56,260 nt of DNA. Origin: a virus. Positions within the stretch are counted from its first letter, which is position 1, and every line of letters begins with the position of its first letter. This document shows positions 17,644 through 25,926 of this stretch, in pieces. The notes beneath the pieces were generated by a model. It did no database searches, was not told where the DNA came from, and saw only the letters and a list, made by a program, of their open reading frames with translations. The translations under genes and the position numbers were made by a program. The stretch spans positions 1 to 56,260 of the IMG/VR virus record IMGVR_UViG_3300009124_000014; one strand, given 5' to 3'.

Positions 17644-18794
17644 TTACCAAGAAGCCGTACGGGGTTTCTCCCACAGTAGATGTACTGCTGGGTAACATGT
17701 CGTTCAACATGAACTCCCTCAATAGCATTGAGATTTTGTTAGAGGAGAGCAAGCACGACACGCTCGTCATGGACGTTACGGGTATTCCAACTCGTGCCAT
17801 CACGGAGTACTACGACAGCCCCATCCGTGTAGAGGTATCTCTTGGGGCGTATTTTAAGCACACGTTCCTTGGTTATATCGCTGACGTGCGCCCCTCACAC
17901 TGGTCAGGTGCTGGACTGGTCGATGAGTCACCGTTTCAGAAGGCAAAGATCGTATGCATGGGGGCATCGTATGAGATGCGTGGTAGCCGCAGTGCTCAGT
18001 GGTCTGGCTACTCGATGTCCGATGTTGCTGCTGAGTTAGCGTACAGGTACTCGTTCAGTCTCGATGTCCCCTCCCGTATGCCGGTACACACTCGTCTAGT
18101 GCAGACTAATGAGTCAGACTGGCAGTTCCTGACTAGGTACGCAAACTTACTGGGGTACCACGTCAACGTCCACGGCACTCACATGCACGTTTACGACCCT
18201 GATGATGCTTGGTCGCGTTTGACCTCCTTTCACAAACTTACAACAATGGGTAAGGCTGGAGGTATGGCTAAGGATTTCCCCGGCCAAATACTCCGTTTCG
18301 ACGGCTCCTTCTCTAGCCGTAACCCAGACGGCTTCTATTCAGATACCGTTGTCTCTGTGCTACAGGACGATGGGGCTGTGTTTGACGTTAGTTCGACAGA
18401 TGCTGGTATTGACGGCACCAATGGCGCTCGCTTTCCGAACCGCCGCAGTGATTACGCCGATACATTCGACGAGGCTGTTCTACGTGTTAAGGCGAATAGT
18501 AAGCAGGTGTACGATTACACCGCAAAGATTCTGGCTCTTGGGGTCGCCGGATGTGTTCCGGGTGGTATTGTTGAAGTCGACAACTATGGAGGCGACTTTG
18601 ACGGTGTGTGGTACGTACGCAGCGTAAAGCACGTTATCCACAGTGATGGATTTACCTCAGAACTATCTGTGGGACAGAACTCGTACAACGCTTTGCGTAA
18701 GGAGAATAAAGACGTGTTTCAAACGCCCCCTAAAGGCGTCTACGTCGATGGTAAGTGGAAGACATCGGAGAAGACGGTAAATGCATACTCCTGA
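17640..18794 (+). CDS. Baseplate hub protein (gpD / gp27-like)
   Basis: 384 residues from GTG 17640, overlapping the LysM stop. The middle segment SMSDVAAELAYRYSFSLDVP followed by VQTNESDWQFLTRYANLLGY is the hallmark of phage late control D, gp27 and VgrG N-terminal hub proteins. The C-terminus (GVAGCVPGGIVEVDNYGGDF, VWYVRSVKHVIHSDGFTSEL) closes the second barrel-like domain. It forms the tail hub that holds the spike encoded next. It overlaps the following gene by 14 bases. Confidence 0.85.
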   Translation: MITKKPYGVSPTVDVLLGNMSFNMNSLNSIEILLEESKHDTLVMDVTGIPTRAITEYYDSPIRVEVSLGAYFKHTFLGYIADVRPSHWSGAGLVDESPFQKAKIVCMGASYEMRGSRSAQWSGYSMSDVAAELAYRYSFSLDVPSRMPVHTRLVQTNESDWQFLTRYANLLGYHVNVHGTHMHVYDPDDAWSRLTSFHKLTTMGKAGGMAKDFPGQILRFDGSFSSRNPDGFYSDTVVSVLQDDGAVFDVSSTDAGIDGTNGARFPNRRSDYADTFDEAVLRVKANSKQVYDYTAKILALGVAGCVPGGIVEVDNYGGDFDGVWYVRSVKHVIHSDGFTSELSVGQNSYNALRKENKDVFQTPPKGVYVDGKWKTSEKTVNAYS

Positions 18795-21348
18795 TTTTGA
18801 GGTACACAGAGCGGTAGTTCATTCATCCAACACGGTGACTGGTGAGGCACTGGTTCGTATACCGGCGCTCTTGGGAGCGAGCCAAGTAGTAAGCGTCCCC
18901 CGTACAGGCCTGACGCAGGTCAGTGGGTTTTGGAACGTCCCCCAAGAAGGTGCTTCTACCTTCGTGGCGGTGTCAGATGATCGCACTCAGTTCTTCTGGT
19001 TGACCGCCGTAACGACTCCGTCAGGAGGAGACGACCGTGACGTAGTCGACTCCTTGCAGTTCAATGTTGGTGCCAACATTACAGTTGAGTCAGAGGGTCT
19101 TCTGGCGTGGAACGAGGACTGGGGAACGGTCGACATCGGGTTGCACGGTTCTAACGCCGTACTTCACGTCGGTCAACAGGTTTACTATTACGCTAAGAAC
19201 CAGACGGGGTCACAGATCGACAAGGGAACAGTTGTTCGCTTTGATGGTGCTCTAGGTGCCTCGGGCCACCTCAAGATGGCCCCCTTCCTTGCTGATGGCA
19301 CGTACCCATCTGAATACGTTATGGGTGTCACTGCACACGACATTCCAGCCGGTGACGATGGTTACGTTGTCCACTTTGGTGCCGTACGCGGCATTGACAC
19401 TGCTACTCCCGGCTGGTCTGCTGGTGACGTGGTGTACGCCTCGCCAACTGTTACTGGCGGTCTGACCAGCACTACGCCAGTGGCCCCCAACAACATCATT
19501 CTTGTAGCCGCAGTAGTCAACTCCCATCAGAATAACGGTGAGTTGTTCGTACGCCCCACACTGGCAGCAAACATCCTTAACGACGAAGGCATCGTTTACA
19601 CCAACCTCGCTGATAACGACTTGCTGAGGTACAACTCAACTACTGGAGCATTTGAGAACTTTGATGCGTCCCCGACTATCACCCTTGCAGGAGATGCCAC
19701 AGGAAGCGTGACGCTCACAAACTTGGGTAACGGGACGCTGACTATGGCAGTGGTTAACGACAGTCACACCCACGATGGGCGCTACTACACGGAAACAGAA
19801 TCCGATTCTAGATTCGTTAACGTAGACGGGGATACCATGACCGGTGCTCTAACCGCAACATCTTTTTCAGGTAGCGGAGCATCACTCACTTCGCTCAATG
19901 CCTCGAACATTTCATCGGGAACATTCCCTGATCGTTTTGATTCTGGCACCCGTTACAACATCGGTTATATCGACGGTGTAGGAGTCAGCAGTTACGACAA
20001 ACTTCGTGTGTGGAACAGCAGTTCTTACACGATTGGCATGGTGTCAGGAATCACCTACGGGCACCTCGGTGATTATGCGATGACGTTCCGCATGAACAGC
20101 GACAACGACCGTGGGTTCTGGTGGGGCGACACATCACACACGGCGGCTACTGGCGCGATGTCACTCACGACGAACGGGCGACTCACGGTGGCTACGTCAT
20201 TGAGCGTTGGGCAAGGCGAAAGCATCACATCGCCATCGACAACTACGTTGTATGTCAATGGCGGTTTGCTCGCTACTGGCAACGTGGAGGCACAAGGCAA
20301 TCTCGTCGTCACTCGCCCCGATGCACTCATGCTCGCTGGCGCATCAGACAACAACCACAAAATATATTCAGTGAACGCCGCCGACACAGGACTGCCGTGG
20401 TCTGACGGACCAGTTCTCGTCGGTCACAGCGGTTGGGGAATGTACTGCGAGCAAGAGAACGTCTGGCGAATGGGTCTGCGAGGCTCCAACTCAAATTCGA
20501 ACACCCGCTATGGCTGGTACAACTGCAACCTTCTAGTAGGGAGCGCCCCAGACGATGCCAAGAACACTCATACATTCCGTGTTCAAGGCAACATGTACAT
20601 CACTAGTGGTATTCATCAGGACGACAATGGAACTATTAACTATTTCGATGCTGAGTCAAAGTTTAGGTACGAGAGCACTTCTAATGACTGGTCAGCCCAA
20701 CCGGTGCAGTTGATGTCACAGTATGACATCGGATTAGCCGTCCGTTCGTACAATTCCGATGCCAGCACCATGATGATGCGTCCAGCCAGTGGTCTCGTTT
20801 ACTTCCAGAACCACAATGACAGTGCTGGCGTGACTTTGGTTGCCGCTGGGTATAGCCCGTCCTCAATGCAGTATAAGCAGGATATTGAGACTTGGGATAC
20901 ACCTAAGTCTGTCGGCGCTGCTGTCGGACCGGACGAGGTTGTAGACGCCACAAGTATGCTTAAGTCCCTTCGTCCCGTGACGTACCGAATGGATAGGATG
21001 CATTACTTGTCGGTCTCCCCCCAATCAGAGCGTAGAAGAGAAGCCCTGAAGAGGCTCAACGTCTACCGTCGTAGCAAGGGCATGAAGAACTTTACGTCGG
21101 AAGAACTTGTTCACCAGTGTGGGCGTGACTGCGACGGCTCTTCAGAGGAACCCTGTCTTTTTTATCGTAACTGGGATCGTAAGAACTTAGGCTTTGTCGC
21201 TGAAGAGGCGGGTGCTGTATCCGCTCACCTAACCAAAGAGGGTAAGGATGGGGATAACACTCTTATCGACTTCACGGCTGTGTCTGCTACCTTGGTTAAA
21301 GCCTTCCAAGAGTTGGAGACTCGTCTCGCTGCTCTTGAGGGTAGTTGA
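18781..21348 (+). CDS. Spike / fibre fusion: gp5-like N-terminus with S74 fibre C-terminus
   Basis: 855 residues. Residues ~1-85 look like the OB-fold part of a gp5/gpV-type baseplate spike (ALVRIPALLGASQVVSVPRT, then GSTFVAVSDD-like text). Residues ~105-270 hold a DUF2190-like beta barrel pattern (VGQQVYYYAKNQTGSQIDKG). The rest is fibre-like, with a collagen-free DGDTMTGALTATSFSG repeat, and ends in an S74 chaperone from SSMQYKQDIETW (residue ~693). The S74 part holds an inserted segment with three Cys (residues ~779-790). A spike fused to a fibre is unusual; the order after the hub gene supports the spike role. Confidence 0.75.
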   Translation: MHTPDFEVHRAVVHSSNTVTGEALVRIPALLGASQVVSVPRTGLTQVSGFWNVPQEGASTFVAVSDDRTQFFWLTAVTTPSGGDDRDVVDSLQFNVGANITVESEGLLAWNEDWGTVDIGLHGSNAVLHVGQQVYYYAKNQTGSQIDKGTVVRFDGALGASGHLKMAPFLADGTYPSEYVMGVTAHDIPAGDDGYVVHFGAVRGIDTATPGWSAGDVVYASPTVTGGLTSTTPVAPNNIILVAAVVNSHQNNGELFVRPTLAANILNDEGIVYTNLADNDLLRYNSTTGAFENFDASPTITLAGDATGSVTLTNLGNGTLTMAVVNDSHTHDGRYYTETESDSRFVNVDGDTMTGALTATSFSGSGASLTSLNASNISSGTFPDRFDSGTRYNIGYIDGVGVSSYDKLRVWNSSSYTIGMVSGITYGHLGDYAMTFRMNSDNDRGFWWGDTSHTAATGAMSLTTNGRLTVATSLSVGQGESITSPSTTTLYVNGGLLATGNVEAQGNLVVTRPDALMLAGASDNNHKIYSVNAADTGLPWSDGPVLVGHSGWGMYCEQENVWRMGLRGSNSNSNTRYGWYNCNLLVGSAPDDAKNTHTFRVQGNMYITSGIHQDDNGTINYFDAESKFRYESTSNDWSAQPVQLMSQYDIGLAVRSYNSDASTMMMRPASGLVYFQNHNDSAGVTLVAAGYSPSSMQYKQDIETWDTPKSVGAAVGPDEVVDATSMLKSLRPVTYRMDRMHYLSVSPQSERRREALKRLNVYRRSKGMKNFTSEELVHQCGRDCDGSSEEPCLFYRNWDRKNLGFVAEEAGAVSAHLTKEGKDGDNTLIDFTAVSATLVKAFQELETRLAALEGS

Positions 21349-21381
21349 CACACCGCCCCCACAACAGATAAGGTACACAAC

Positions 21382-21525
21382 ATGAACATTTCACCAGAAG
21401 AAGTCATCCAAGAGTTCCAGCGGCAGTTCCCCAAGGAGTTCACGATCTGCGTACAGGCGATTCAGATCACCAAGTTGCAGGAACAGGCACAGGAACAGGA
21501 GAAGACCGTTGCCGGAGAAGACTGA
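21382..21525 (+). CDS. 47-residue unknown coiled protein
   Basis: A short frame from ATG 21382 encodes MNISPEEVIQEFQRQFPKEF and a Gln/Glu-rich helical tail. It has weak AAGG upstream. Its 3' end contains the AGGAG site and TTG start of the oxygenase gene, so the two are probably coupled. Similar short helical proteins occur after fibre genes in phages; no function known to me. Confidence 0.55.
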   Translation: MNISPEEVIQEFQRQFPKEFTICVQAIQITKLQEQAQEQEKTVAGED

Positions 21526-22243
21526 AGCACGATGGCCCCTCGGTAAGGGGGCCGGTATCTGCATCCACGAAAACGTCCTTCCCTCAAAGTTATGCAAGAG
21601 CATCATCAAGTTCTTTGAGGAGCGACCCCACTTCCAGCACCCCGGAAAGACTTTTGGCGGAGTTACTCCTGAGATTAAACTGTCTACAGACTCTCACATC
21701 ATGTCAGGTAATCCGTACGCTGAGACCGACGAAGAGCGGGAGTTTCTCGGCAAGGCTGACCATGCCATCTACGAGTTGTATCGTGTAGTTCTCGCTGAGT
21801 ACATCTCTCAGTACTTGTCGCTGACACGTGAATGGGTTCACAGAGAGGACACCGGTTACCAGTACCAGAGGTATACCAAGAAAGAGGGCTTCTACAAGCC
21901 CCACATTGACGGTGCTCCTTACGCTGGTCCGGGCGGTGCCGAAAGGGTACTCGCTTCTGTTATGTACCTAAATACTGTGAAGAAAGGTGGCGGAACTCAC
22001 TTTGACTACTTTGACTTTACCTGCGATGCGGTAGAGGGACGTATCGTCACGTTTCCCGCTACGTTTCTTCACCTGCACGGTGGGTTGGTCCCCAAGTCGA
22101 GCGATAAGTGTATTATCAGTACTTTTGTAAAAGCGCCTCCTCCCGCCGCCGCACCCGAGTCCCCCGACATAACACCTACTTCAGAGGTAGTGCCTATAAA
22201 GGCGGAGTTGCCGGATATTGATTTGTCGGAGTTTGACATCTAA
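21509..22243 (+). CDS. 2-oxoglutarate/Fe(II) oxygenase (prolyl hydroxylase-like)
   Basis: 244 residues from TTG 21509 with AGGAG seven bases upstream. Metal ligands are visible: H132-x-D134 in KPHIDGAP and H190 in HLHGGLVP, with K200 placed to bind 2-oxoglutarate. The preceding YQYQRYTKKEGFY segment is typical of P4H-like enzymes. The C-terminal ~35 residues are a Pro-rich tail. It lies in the tail/lysis region, so it may hydroxylate a virion or host envelope protein; the substrate is unknown. A promoter begins inside its last codons. Confidence 0.85.
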   Translation: MPEKTEARWPLGKGAGICIHENVLPSKLCKSIIKFFEERPHFQHPGKTFGGVTPEIKLSTDSHIMSGNPYAETDEEREFLGKADHAIYELYRVVLAEYISQYLSLTREWVHREDTGYQYQRYTKKEGFYKPHIDGAPYAGPGGAERVLASVMYLNTVKKGGGTHFDYFDFTCDAVEGRIVTFPATFLHLHGGLVPKSSDKCIISTFVKAPPPAAAPESPDITPTSEVVPIKAELPDIDLSEFDI

Positions 22244-22263
22244 ATGTAATATTGTGGTATACT
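22233..22263 (+). promoter_or_regulatory. Candidate sigma-70-type promoter for the lysis block
   Basis: TTGACA at 22233-22238, 19-base spacer, TATACT at 22258-22263 preceded by TGG (extended -10). A start near 22270 leaves a ~20-base leader with a strong GGAGGAGG site before ATG 22291. The spacer is longer than optimal. Confidence 0.5.
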
Positions 22264-22290
22264 GGTACCTACCTGAGGAGGAGGTATCAC

Positions 22291-22878
22291 ATGCTACGAA
22301 TGCTTTACCTTGCTGTAAGCGCGTTAGTACTTACCCTGTACAGCGCTTTGAGTCCCAACGACTCGTACGGAGTCGCTGAGATAGTTCCTGTGACTAGCAC
22401 TACTGCTGTACCGGTTACATACCCTATCAATCCTTTGATGATCGAGGACTTGTTGGCGGATGCGCACCACACGGAATCGTCTATTCCGGTGCTAGCACCC
22501 ACCCCCAAGAGTGTTACGAGAATCGTACCGAGTACCACCACCACCACCACTCTTCCAGACGGTAAGTGTAGTGAATGGTATCCACAGGCTCTGGAGGCAG
22601 GCTGGGAGGTAGATCAACTGACTAAAGTTGGTCGCATTGCTTGGGCTGAGAGTAGGTGCCAACATGACATCGCTAACAAGACCTACTCGTACGGATTGAT
22701 GCAGGTTGAGTGGTCAGCGCACAAAGGTTGGCTGGAGTCAGAATTCGGCATAACTGACAGAGAAGCGCTGTACGACCCTGTGGTAAACTTAGAGGTATCT
22801 AAGTGGTTGTTTGATTACGCCGAGGAGCACTATGGTTGCGGTTGGCAACCTTGGTACATGAGCGGTGACTGGTGTTAA
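22291..22878 (+). CDS. Secreted lytic transglycosylase with Thr linker
   Basis: 195 residues. ATG 22291 follows GGAGGAGGTATCAC, so the in-frame GTG at 22252 is not used. An N-terminal hydrophobic segment (MLYLAVSALVLTLYSAL) suggests export. A short linker STTTTTTLPDGKC at ~81-93 leads to an SLT-like domain with catalytic E120 in AWAESRC and the SYGLMQVEW motif; two more Cys near the end could form disulfides. It probably cuts peptidoglycan from outside the membrane at lysis or entry. The linker style is common in acidimicrobial secreted proteins. Confidence 0.75.
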   Translation: MLRMLYLAVSALVLTLYSALSPNDSYGVAEIVPVTSTTAVPVTYPINPLMIEDLLADAHHTESSIPVLAPTPKSVTRIVPSTTTTTTLPDGKCSEWYPQALEAGWEVDQLTKVGRIAWAESRCQHDIANKTYSYGLMQVEWSAHKGWLESEFGITDREALYDPVVNLEVSKWLFDYAEEHYGCGWQPWYMSGDWC

Positions 22879-22946
22879 TCGTCGGCTGCATCATTCTGAT
22901 GATTATTTGCGTGGACGTAATCCTGAGGTTTTTGGATGAACTGTAG
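22872..22946 (+). CDS. Possible 24-residue membrane peptide
   Basis: GTG 22872 overlaps the transglycosylase stop and the frame ends with TAG directly abutting ATG 22947. The product MLIVGCIILMIICVDVILRF plus LDEL is one membrane-spanning helix. It fills the gap exactly, and the next gene lacks a good ribosome binding site of its own, which would fit translational coupling. No Shine-Dalgarno is evident here either. Confidence 0.4.
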   Translation: MLIVGCIILMIICVDVILRFLDEL

Positions 22947-24251
22947 ATGCGCAAAGTTTCTTTTTTACCCTTACTTCTGTGGGTCTTTTCGCTGTTCTAC
23001 GCCCCCTCTGTATCGGCAGGCTCTTATTCAGTACTAAGCGAGAGCGACTGGTTTTTCACAGTAGAGGAAGACCAGACTCTCGTCATCATCTACGGCAACA
23101 GCAACCGAGAGTGTAACGAGCCGGGGGCTGACCCTTATCTGTGGCTGTACACGGCAGATGGATCACTAGTAGCCCAAGACGACGACGGTAACCACGGCGC
23201 TGGTCAATGTGTTTCCTCAAAGATATATACGACGCTTAGTGCTGGAGATTACAGATTACGCGCAGGTTATTACTTCCAACAGCGGGGTATCGGCTACGAG
23301 GGTGGTGTGTATGAGTTACTATTTGACTTAGACCTGACCGGCACTACCACCACAACGACATGGGTACCAACTACAACTTCCACCACGACAACCACCACCT
23401 CGTCAACGACAACCTCGTCAACGACAACCACTACGTCGACGACGACCACGGTGCCTCCCACTACGTCGACATCGTCAACGACGACGACAGTGCCTCCTAC
23501 GACGACTACCGTAGCGCCGACGCCTACTACCTCAAGCACAAGTACAACGTCGACCTCGCTTCCCCCTACAACGACCAGTTCCACCACGACCAGTACCACC
23601 ACGACCACTACCGTCGCACCAACGACAACAGTGCCCCCGACGACCTCTTCGACAACTTCTACGACGAGTTCAACAAGCACTACAACCACGACAACGACGA
23701 CGACCGCACCGCCACCGCCATCGACTACGTCAACAACCACGACTACGACAGTCCCCCCGACAACTACATCGACAACTTCTACGACGACTTCTACTTCAAC
23801 AACTTCCACGACGGTGCCTGTGACGAGCACCTCGTCAACAAGCACCACAACTACGACTGAAGTCCCCGTAACGACGACAACTCAGCCCCCCAGGACACCT
23901 GAGTCGGCTATAATTGCTCGCATAACCGATATCGAACTTGCTGAGTCAGTGGAAAGTATCATCACTGGTGAAGTAACCGTCGAAGTACTTGACGAACTGG
24001 TCAATAACGAGAACTTCGACAACCTTGACGAGGAGACTCTAGAGGCTGTCAGCGAAGCCCTATCCGAGGCCCCTACCGAGATAAAAGAAGAGTTTGAATC
24101 TGAAGTGAACATATATAACGGGTCTTTTGACACTTATGTTCCAGTAGGTAGCCGCATCAGCGTCGAAGATCGACGTGTCGTTGTCGCGGTTACAGCCACG
24201 GTCTCAGCAGCAGCAGCCGCCCCCGCAGGAGGTGGCAGAAGGAGACGTTGA
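22947..24251 (+). CDS. Secreted Thr-stalk protein with PPC-like domain
   Basis: 434 residues. Signal peptide 1-24 (hydrophobic core, SVSA cleavage site). Residues ~25-130 resemble a bacterial pre-peptidase C-terminal beta sandwich (DWFFTVEEDQTLVI, DPYLWLYTADGSLVAQDDDG, LSAGDYRLRAGYY) with two Cys. Residues ~132-314 are an almost pure Thr/Ser/Pro/Val stalk. Residues ~318-400 are an acidic helical domain, and the end is Ala-rich then GGGRRRR. It could be an extended cell-surface or virion-surface adhesin or a superinfection-blocking protein; function unknown. Its stop overlaps the next ATG. Confidence 0.75.
   Translation: MRKVSFLPLLLWVFSLFYAPSVSAGSYSVLSESDWFFTVEEDQTLVIIYGNSNRECNEPGADPYLWLYTADGSLVAQDDDGNHGAGQCVSSKIYTTLSAGDYRLRAGYYFQQRGIGYEGGVYELLFDLDLTGTTTTTTWVPTTTSTTTTTTSSTTTSSTTTTTSTTTTVPPTTSTSSTTTTVPPTTTTVAPTPTTSSTSTTSTSLPPTTTSSTTTSTTTTTTVAPTTTVPPTTSSTTSTTSSTSTTTTTTTTTAPPPPSTTSTTTTTTVPPTTTSTTSTTTSTSTTSTTVPVTSTSSTSTTTTTEVPVTTTTQPPRTPESAIIARITDIELAESVESIITGEVTVEVLDELVNNENFDNLDEETLEAVSEALSEAPTEIKEEFESEVNIYNGSFDTYVPVGSRISVEDRRVVVAVTATVSAAAAAPAGGGRRRR
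23343..23890 (+). repeat. Low-complexity ACN repeat encoding the Thr stalk
   Basis: About 550 bases of degenerate acg/acc/aca codons with interspersed tcg, ccc and gtg. The bias makes the other frames open too (a Val-rich antisense frame and an Asp/His/Asn-rich sense frame), which are not genes. Such tracts are prone to length change by slippage. Confidence 0.85.
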
Positions 24252-24430
24252 TGCTGAAACGACTGTTCAAGGAGGGGTACGCCCTCGTATGGACACTATC
24301 AGGTACGGCTTTAGTGCTAATCACGCTCTCAGGTGAGGTTCTGCGTTACGCACTATGGATCAGCGGAGCGTCAATCGCAGCCCACCTTGTAGGTTTCCTG
24401 TTCTTTGGAGGCGAAGATGACGAGTCTTAG
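24251..24430 (+). CDS. Two-helix membrane protein, holin-like
   Basis: 59 residues; ATG 24251 overlaps the previous TGA. Two hydrophobic stretches (ALVWTLSGTALVLITL and ALWISGASIAAHLVGFLFF) with an acidic tail (GGEDDES). Small size and position upstream of two further membrane proteins and the endolysin suggest a holin, antiholin or accessory lysis protein. Its end carries the GGAGG site of the next gene. Confidence 0.6.
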   Translation: MLKRLFKEGYALVWTLSGTALVLITLSGEVLRYALWISGASIAAHLVGFLFFGGEDDES

Positions 24431-24665
24431 TATGGTTAGAGACGTTTTGGTTCGCATGTTTGCGACCTTTACAGCGTCTGCTCTAAGCATCATTTCTGGG
24501 GCTGCGATTGTAGGTGACATCCCCATGCACAAGGCAGCGTTCCTCGCAGGGTTTGTGGCCGTGGCTCAGGTTGCTGAGAAACTGGCCCGTGCCAGTATGG
24601 ATGGAGAACTCACCAAGGAAGAGATCGACGAAGCGTTTCTAGGTGCCAGAATCAAGTCTGAGTAA
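24417..24665 (+). CDS. Putative holin with two membrane helices
   Basis: 82 residues from ATG 24417 (GGAGG five bases upstream). Helices FATFTASALSIISGAAIVG and AAFLAGFVAVAQVAEKLA, then a charged tail (DGELTKEEIDEAFLGARI). The pattern resembles actinophage holins that sit beside endolysin genes. It overlaps the preceding gene by 14 bases. Confidence 0.65.
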   Translation: MTSLSMVRDVLVRMFATFTASALSIISGAAIVGDIPMHKAAFLAGFVAVAQVAEKLARASMDGELTKEEIDEAFLGARIKSE

Positions 24666-24728
24666 ACCCACACACCTGTAGTAGTATGTGGTAGTGTTTG
24701 TATGTCCGATATACCACTGGAGGTATCC

Positions 24729-24959
24729 ATGTTTGAACCAAAGTTTCTTAAGGACGTTGCTGAGCGTGCAGTGGCTACGTTTGCACAGACTCTCGTCGCT
24801 CTTGTCGGTACTGACGCCGTCGACATTCTGTCGGTGGGCCTCGGGGACTCCCTGAAGGCTGCTGCCGTGGCCGCTGGCCTGTCTGTAGTCAAGTCTGTAG
24901 CCGCCGCCCGTGGCCCTATTGGGGACTCGTCAGCCAGCGCTGTAAATCTTGGGAAGTGA
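24729..24959 (+). CDS. r1t-type holin
   Basis: 76 residues from ATG 24729, chosen because GGAGG lies six bases before it; an in-frame ATG at 24702 lacks a site. The sequence FLKDVAERAVATFAQTLVAL followed by two weakly hydrophobic helices and VKSVAAARGPIGDSSASAV matches the r1t holin family common in actinobacteriophages. It would trigger release of the endolysin encoded five bases downstream. The 63 bases before it (24666-24728) contain a GTGGTA/TACCAC inverted repeat of unknown use. Confidence 0.8.
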   Translation: MFEPKFLKDVAERAVATFAQTLVALVGTDAVDILSVGLGDSLKAAAVAAGLSVVKSVAAARGPIGDSSASAVNLGK

Positions 24960-24964
24960 TCTAG

Positions 24965-25918
24965 ATGGCTAAGAGGCCCTACACCGGGTATGACGATACC
25001 GCTACAGGTAAGCGTCCCGGCTTTGAAACGCTTATCGACCTTTTGGAGGCTCATTTTGGCCTCTGGAATAACGGTACGTACGGCGTTCGTAAAAAGCGCG
25101 GGAAGTCATCCCTGTCCGTTCATGCGACGGGGCGGGCTGGGGATCTCAGTTGGCGTGGTGCCCCGTATCGCGGAACTGGTAACTATGACGACGCCTGCAA
25201 GATGATGGACTGGCTCACGGAACACGCAGATGCTCTAGAGATCGAAGCCATATTCGACTACTACCCACAGCCGTACGGACGTGGGTACAAGTGTGACCGT
25301 GACGCTTGGAATGTTTATGACAAGCGTGCGTTTTCTGGTGCCCCCGGTGGGGACTGGGTACACGTCGAGGTGTCTAATAAGTACGCCGATGATCCTCAGT
25401 ACTACATCGATTACTTTACAAAGCACCTAGGTGAAGCCGATGTTAAGCCATCCCCTCCCAAGAAGACTACGAAGAAACCAGCCGGAAAAGATCCTTGGCT
25501 TCAGGTCGGGTCTAAGGGAGAGCAAGTCAAAGTCGTTCAAAAGGTGGTTAACGCTACCGTCGACGGTAATTTCGGTCCCCAGACCGAGGACGCAGTTAAG
25601 CGCTGGCAAGCAGAGCGCGACTTACACGTAGACGGTATCGTCGGACCCGCTACATGGGCGATCATTGAAGAGGTCGCTAACGGCACAGATTCCGACGACA
25701 AACCAGAGCCAGAGCCGACAGGGAATGAGTATCCGGGCACCCCTATCCAGCGTGGTAGCCGTGGTGACGACGTTAAGAAGGTTCAGACAAAGGTCGGTGC
25801 TAAAGCCGATGGATGGTTCGGTCCTGCCACTGAGCGTCGTGTAAAGAACTGGCAGAAGGCAAACGGTGAGCACGTCGACGGGATTGTCGGTCCCAAGACG
25901 TGGGCCGCGATGTTCTGA
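24965..25918 (+). CDS. Endolysin: M15-like peptidase plus two peptidoglycan-binding repeats
   Basis: 317 residues. The N-terminal domain has S51-x-H53...D60 in SVHATGRAGD and H133 in DWVHVEV, the zinc ligands of M15-type peptidases. After a Lys/Pro linker come two PG_binding_1 repeats (about 178-235 and 255-317), each with VDGxFGPxT-like and VDGIVGPxTWA signatures. It would cleave host peptidoglycan at lysis; no signal peptide, so it relies on the holins just upstream. Confidence 0.9.
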   Translation: MAKRPYTGYDDTATGKRPGFETLIDLLEAHFGLWNNGTYGVRKKRGKSSLSVHATGRAGDLSWRGAPYRGTGNYDDACKMMDWLTEHADALEIEAIFDYYPQPYGRGYKCDRDAWNVYDKRAFSGAPGGDWVHVEVSNKYADDPQYYIDYFTKHLGEADVKPSPPKKTTKKPAGKDPWLQVGSKGEQVKVVQKVVNATVDGNFGPQTEDAVKRWQAERDLHVDGIVGPATWAIIEEVANGTDSDDKPEPEPTGNEYPGTPIQRGSRGDDVKKVQTKVGAKADGWFGPATERRVKNWQKANGEHVDGIVGPKTWAAMF

Positions 25919-25926
25919 GGTGATTA

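Noticed and set aside
23294-23860. Long Val-rich antisense frame and an Asp/His/Asn-rich sense frame across the Thr stalk
   Set aside because: Both follow directly from the ACN codon repeats; no ribosome sites and no domain-like sequence.
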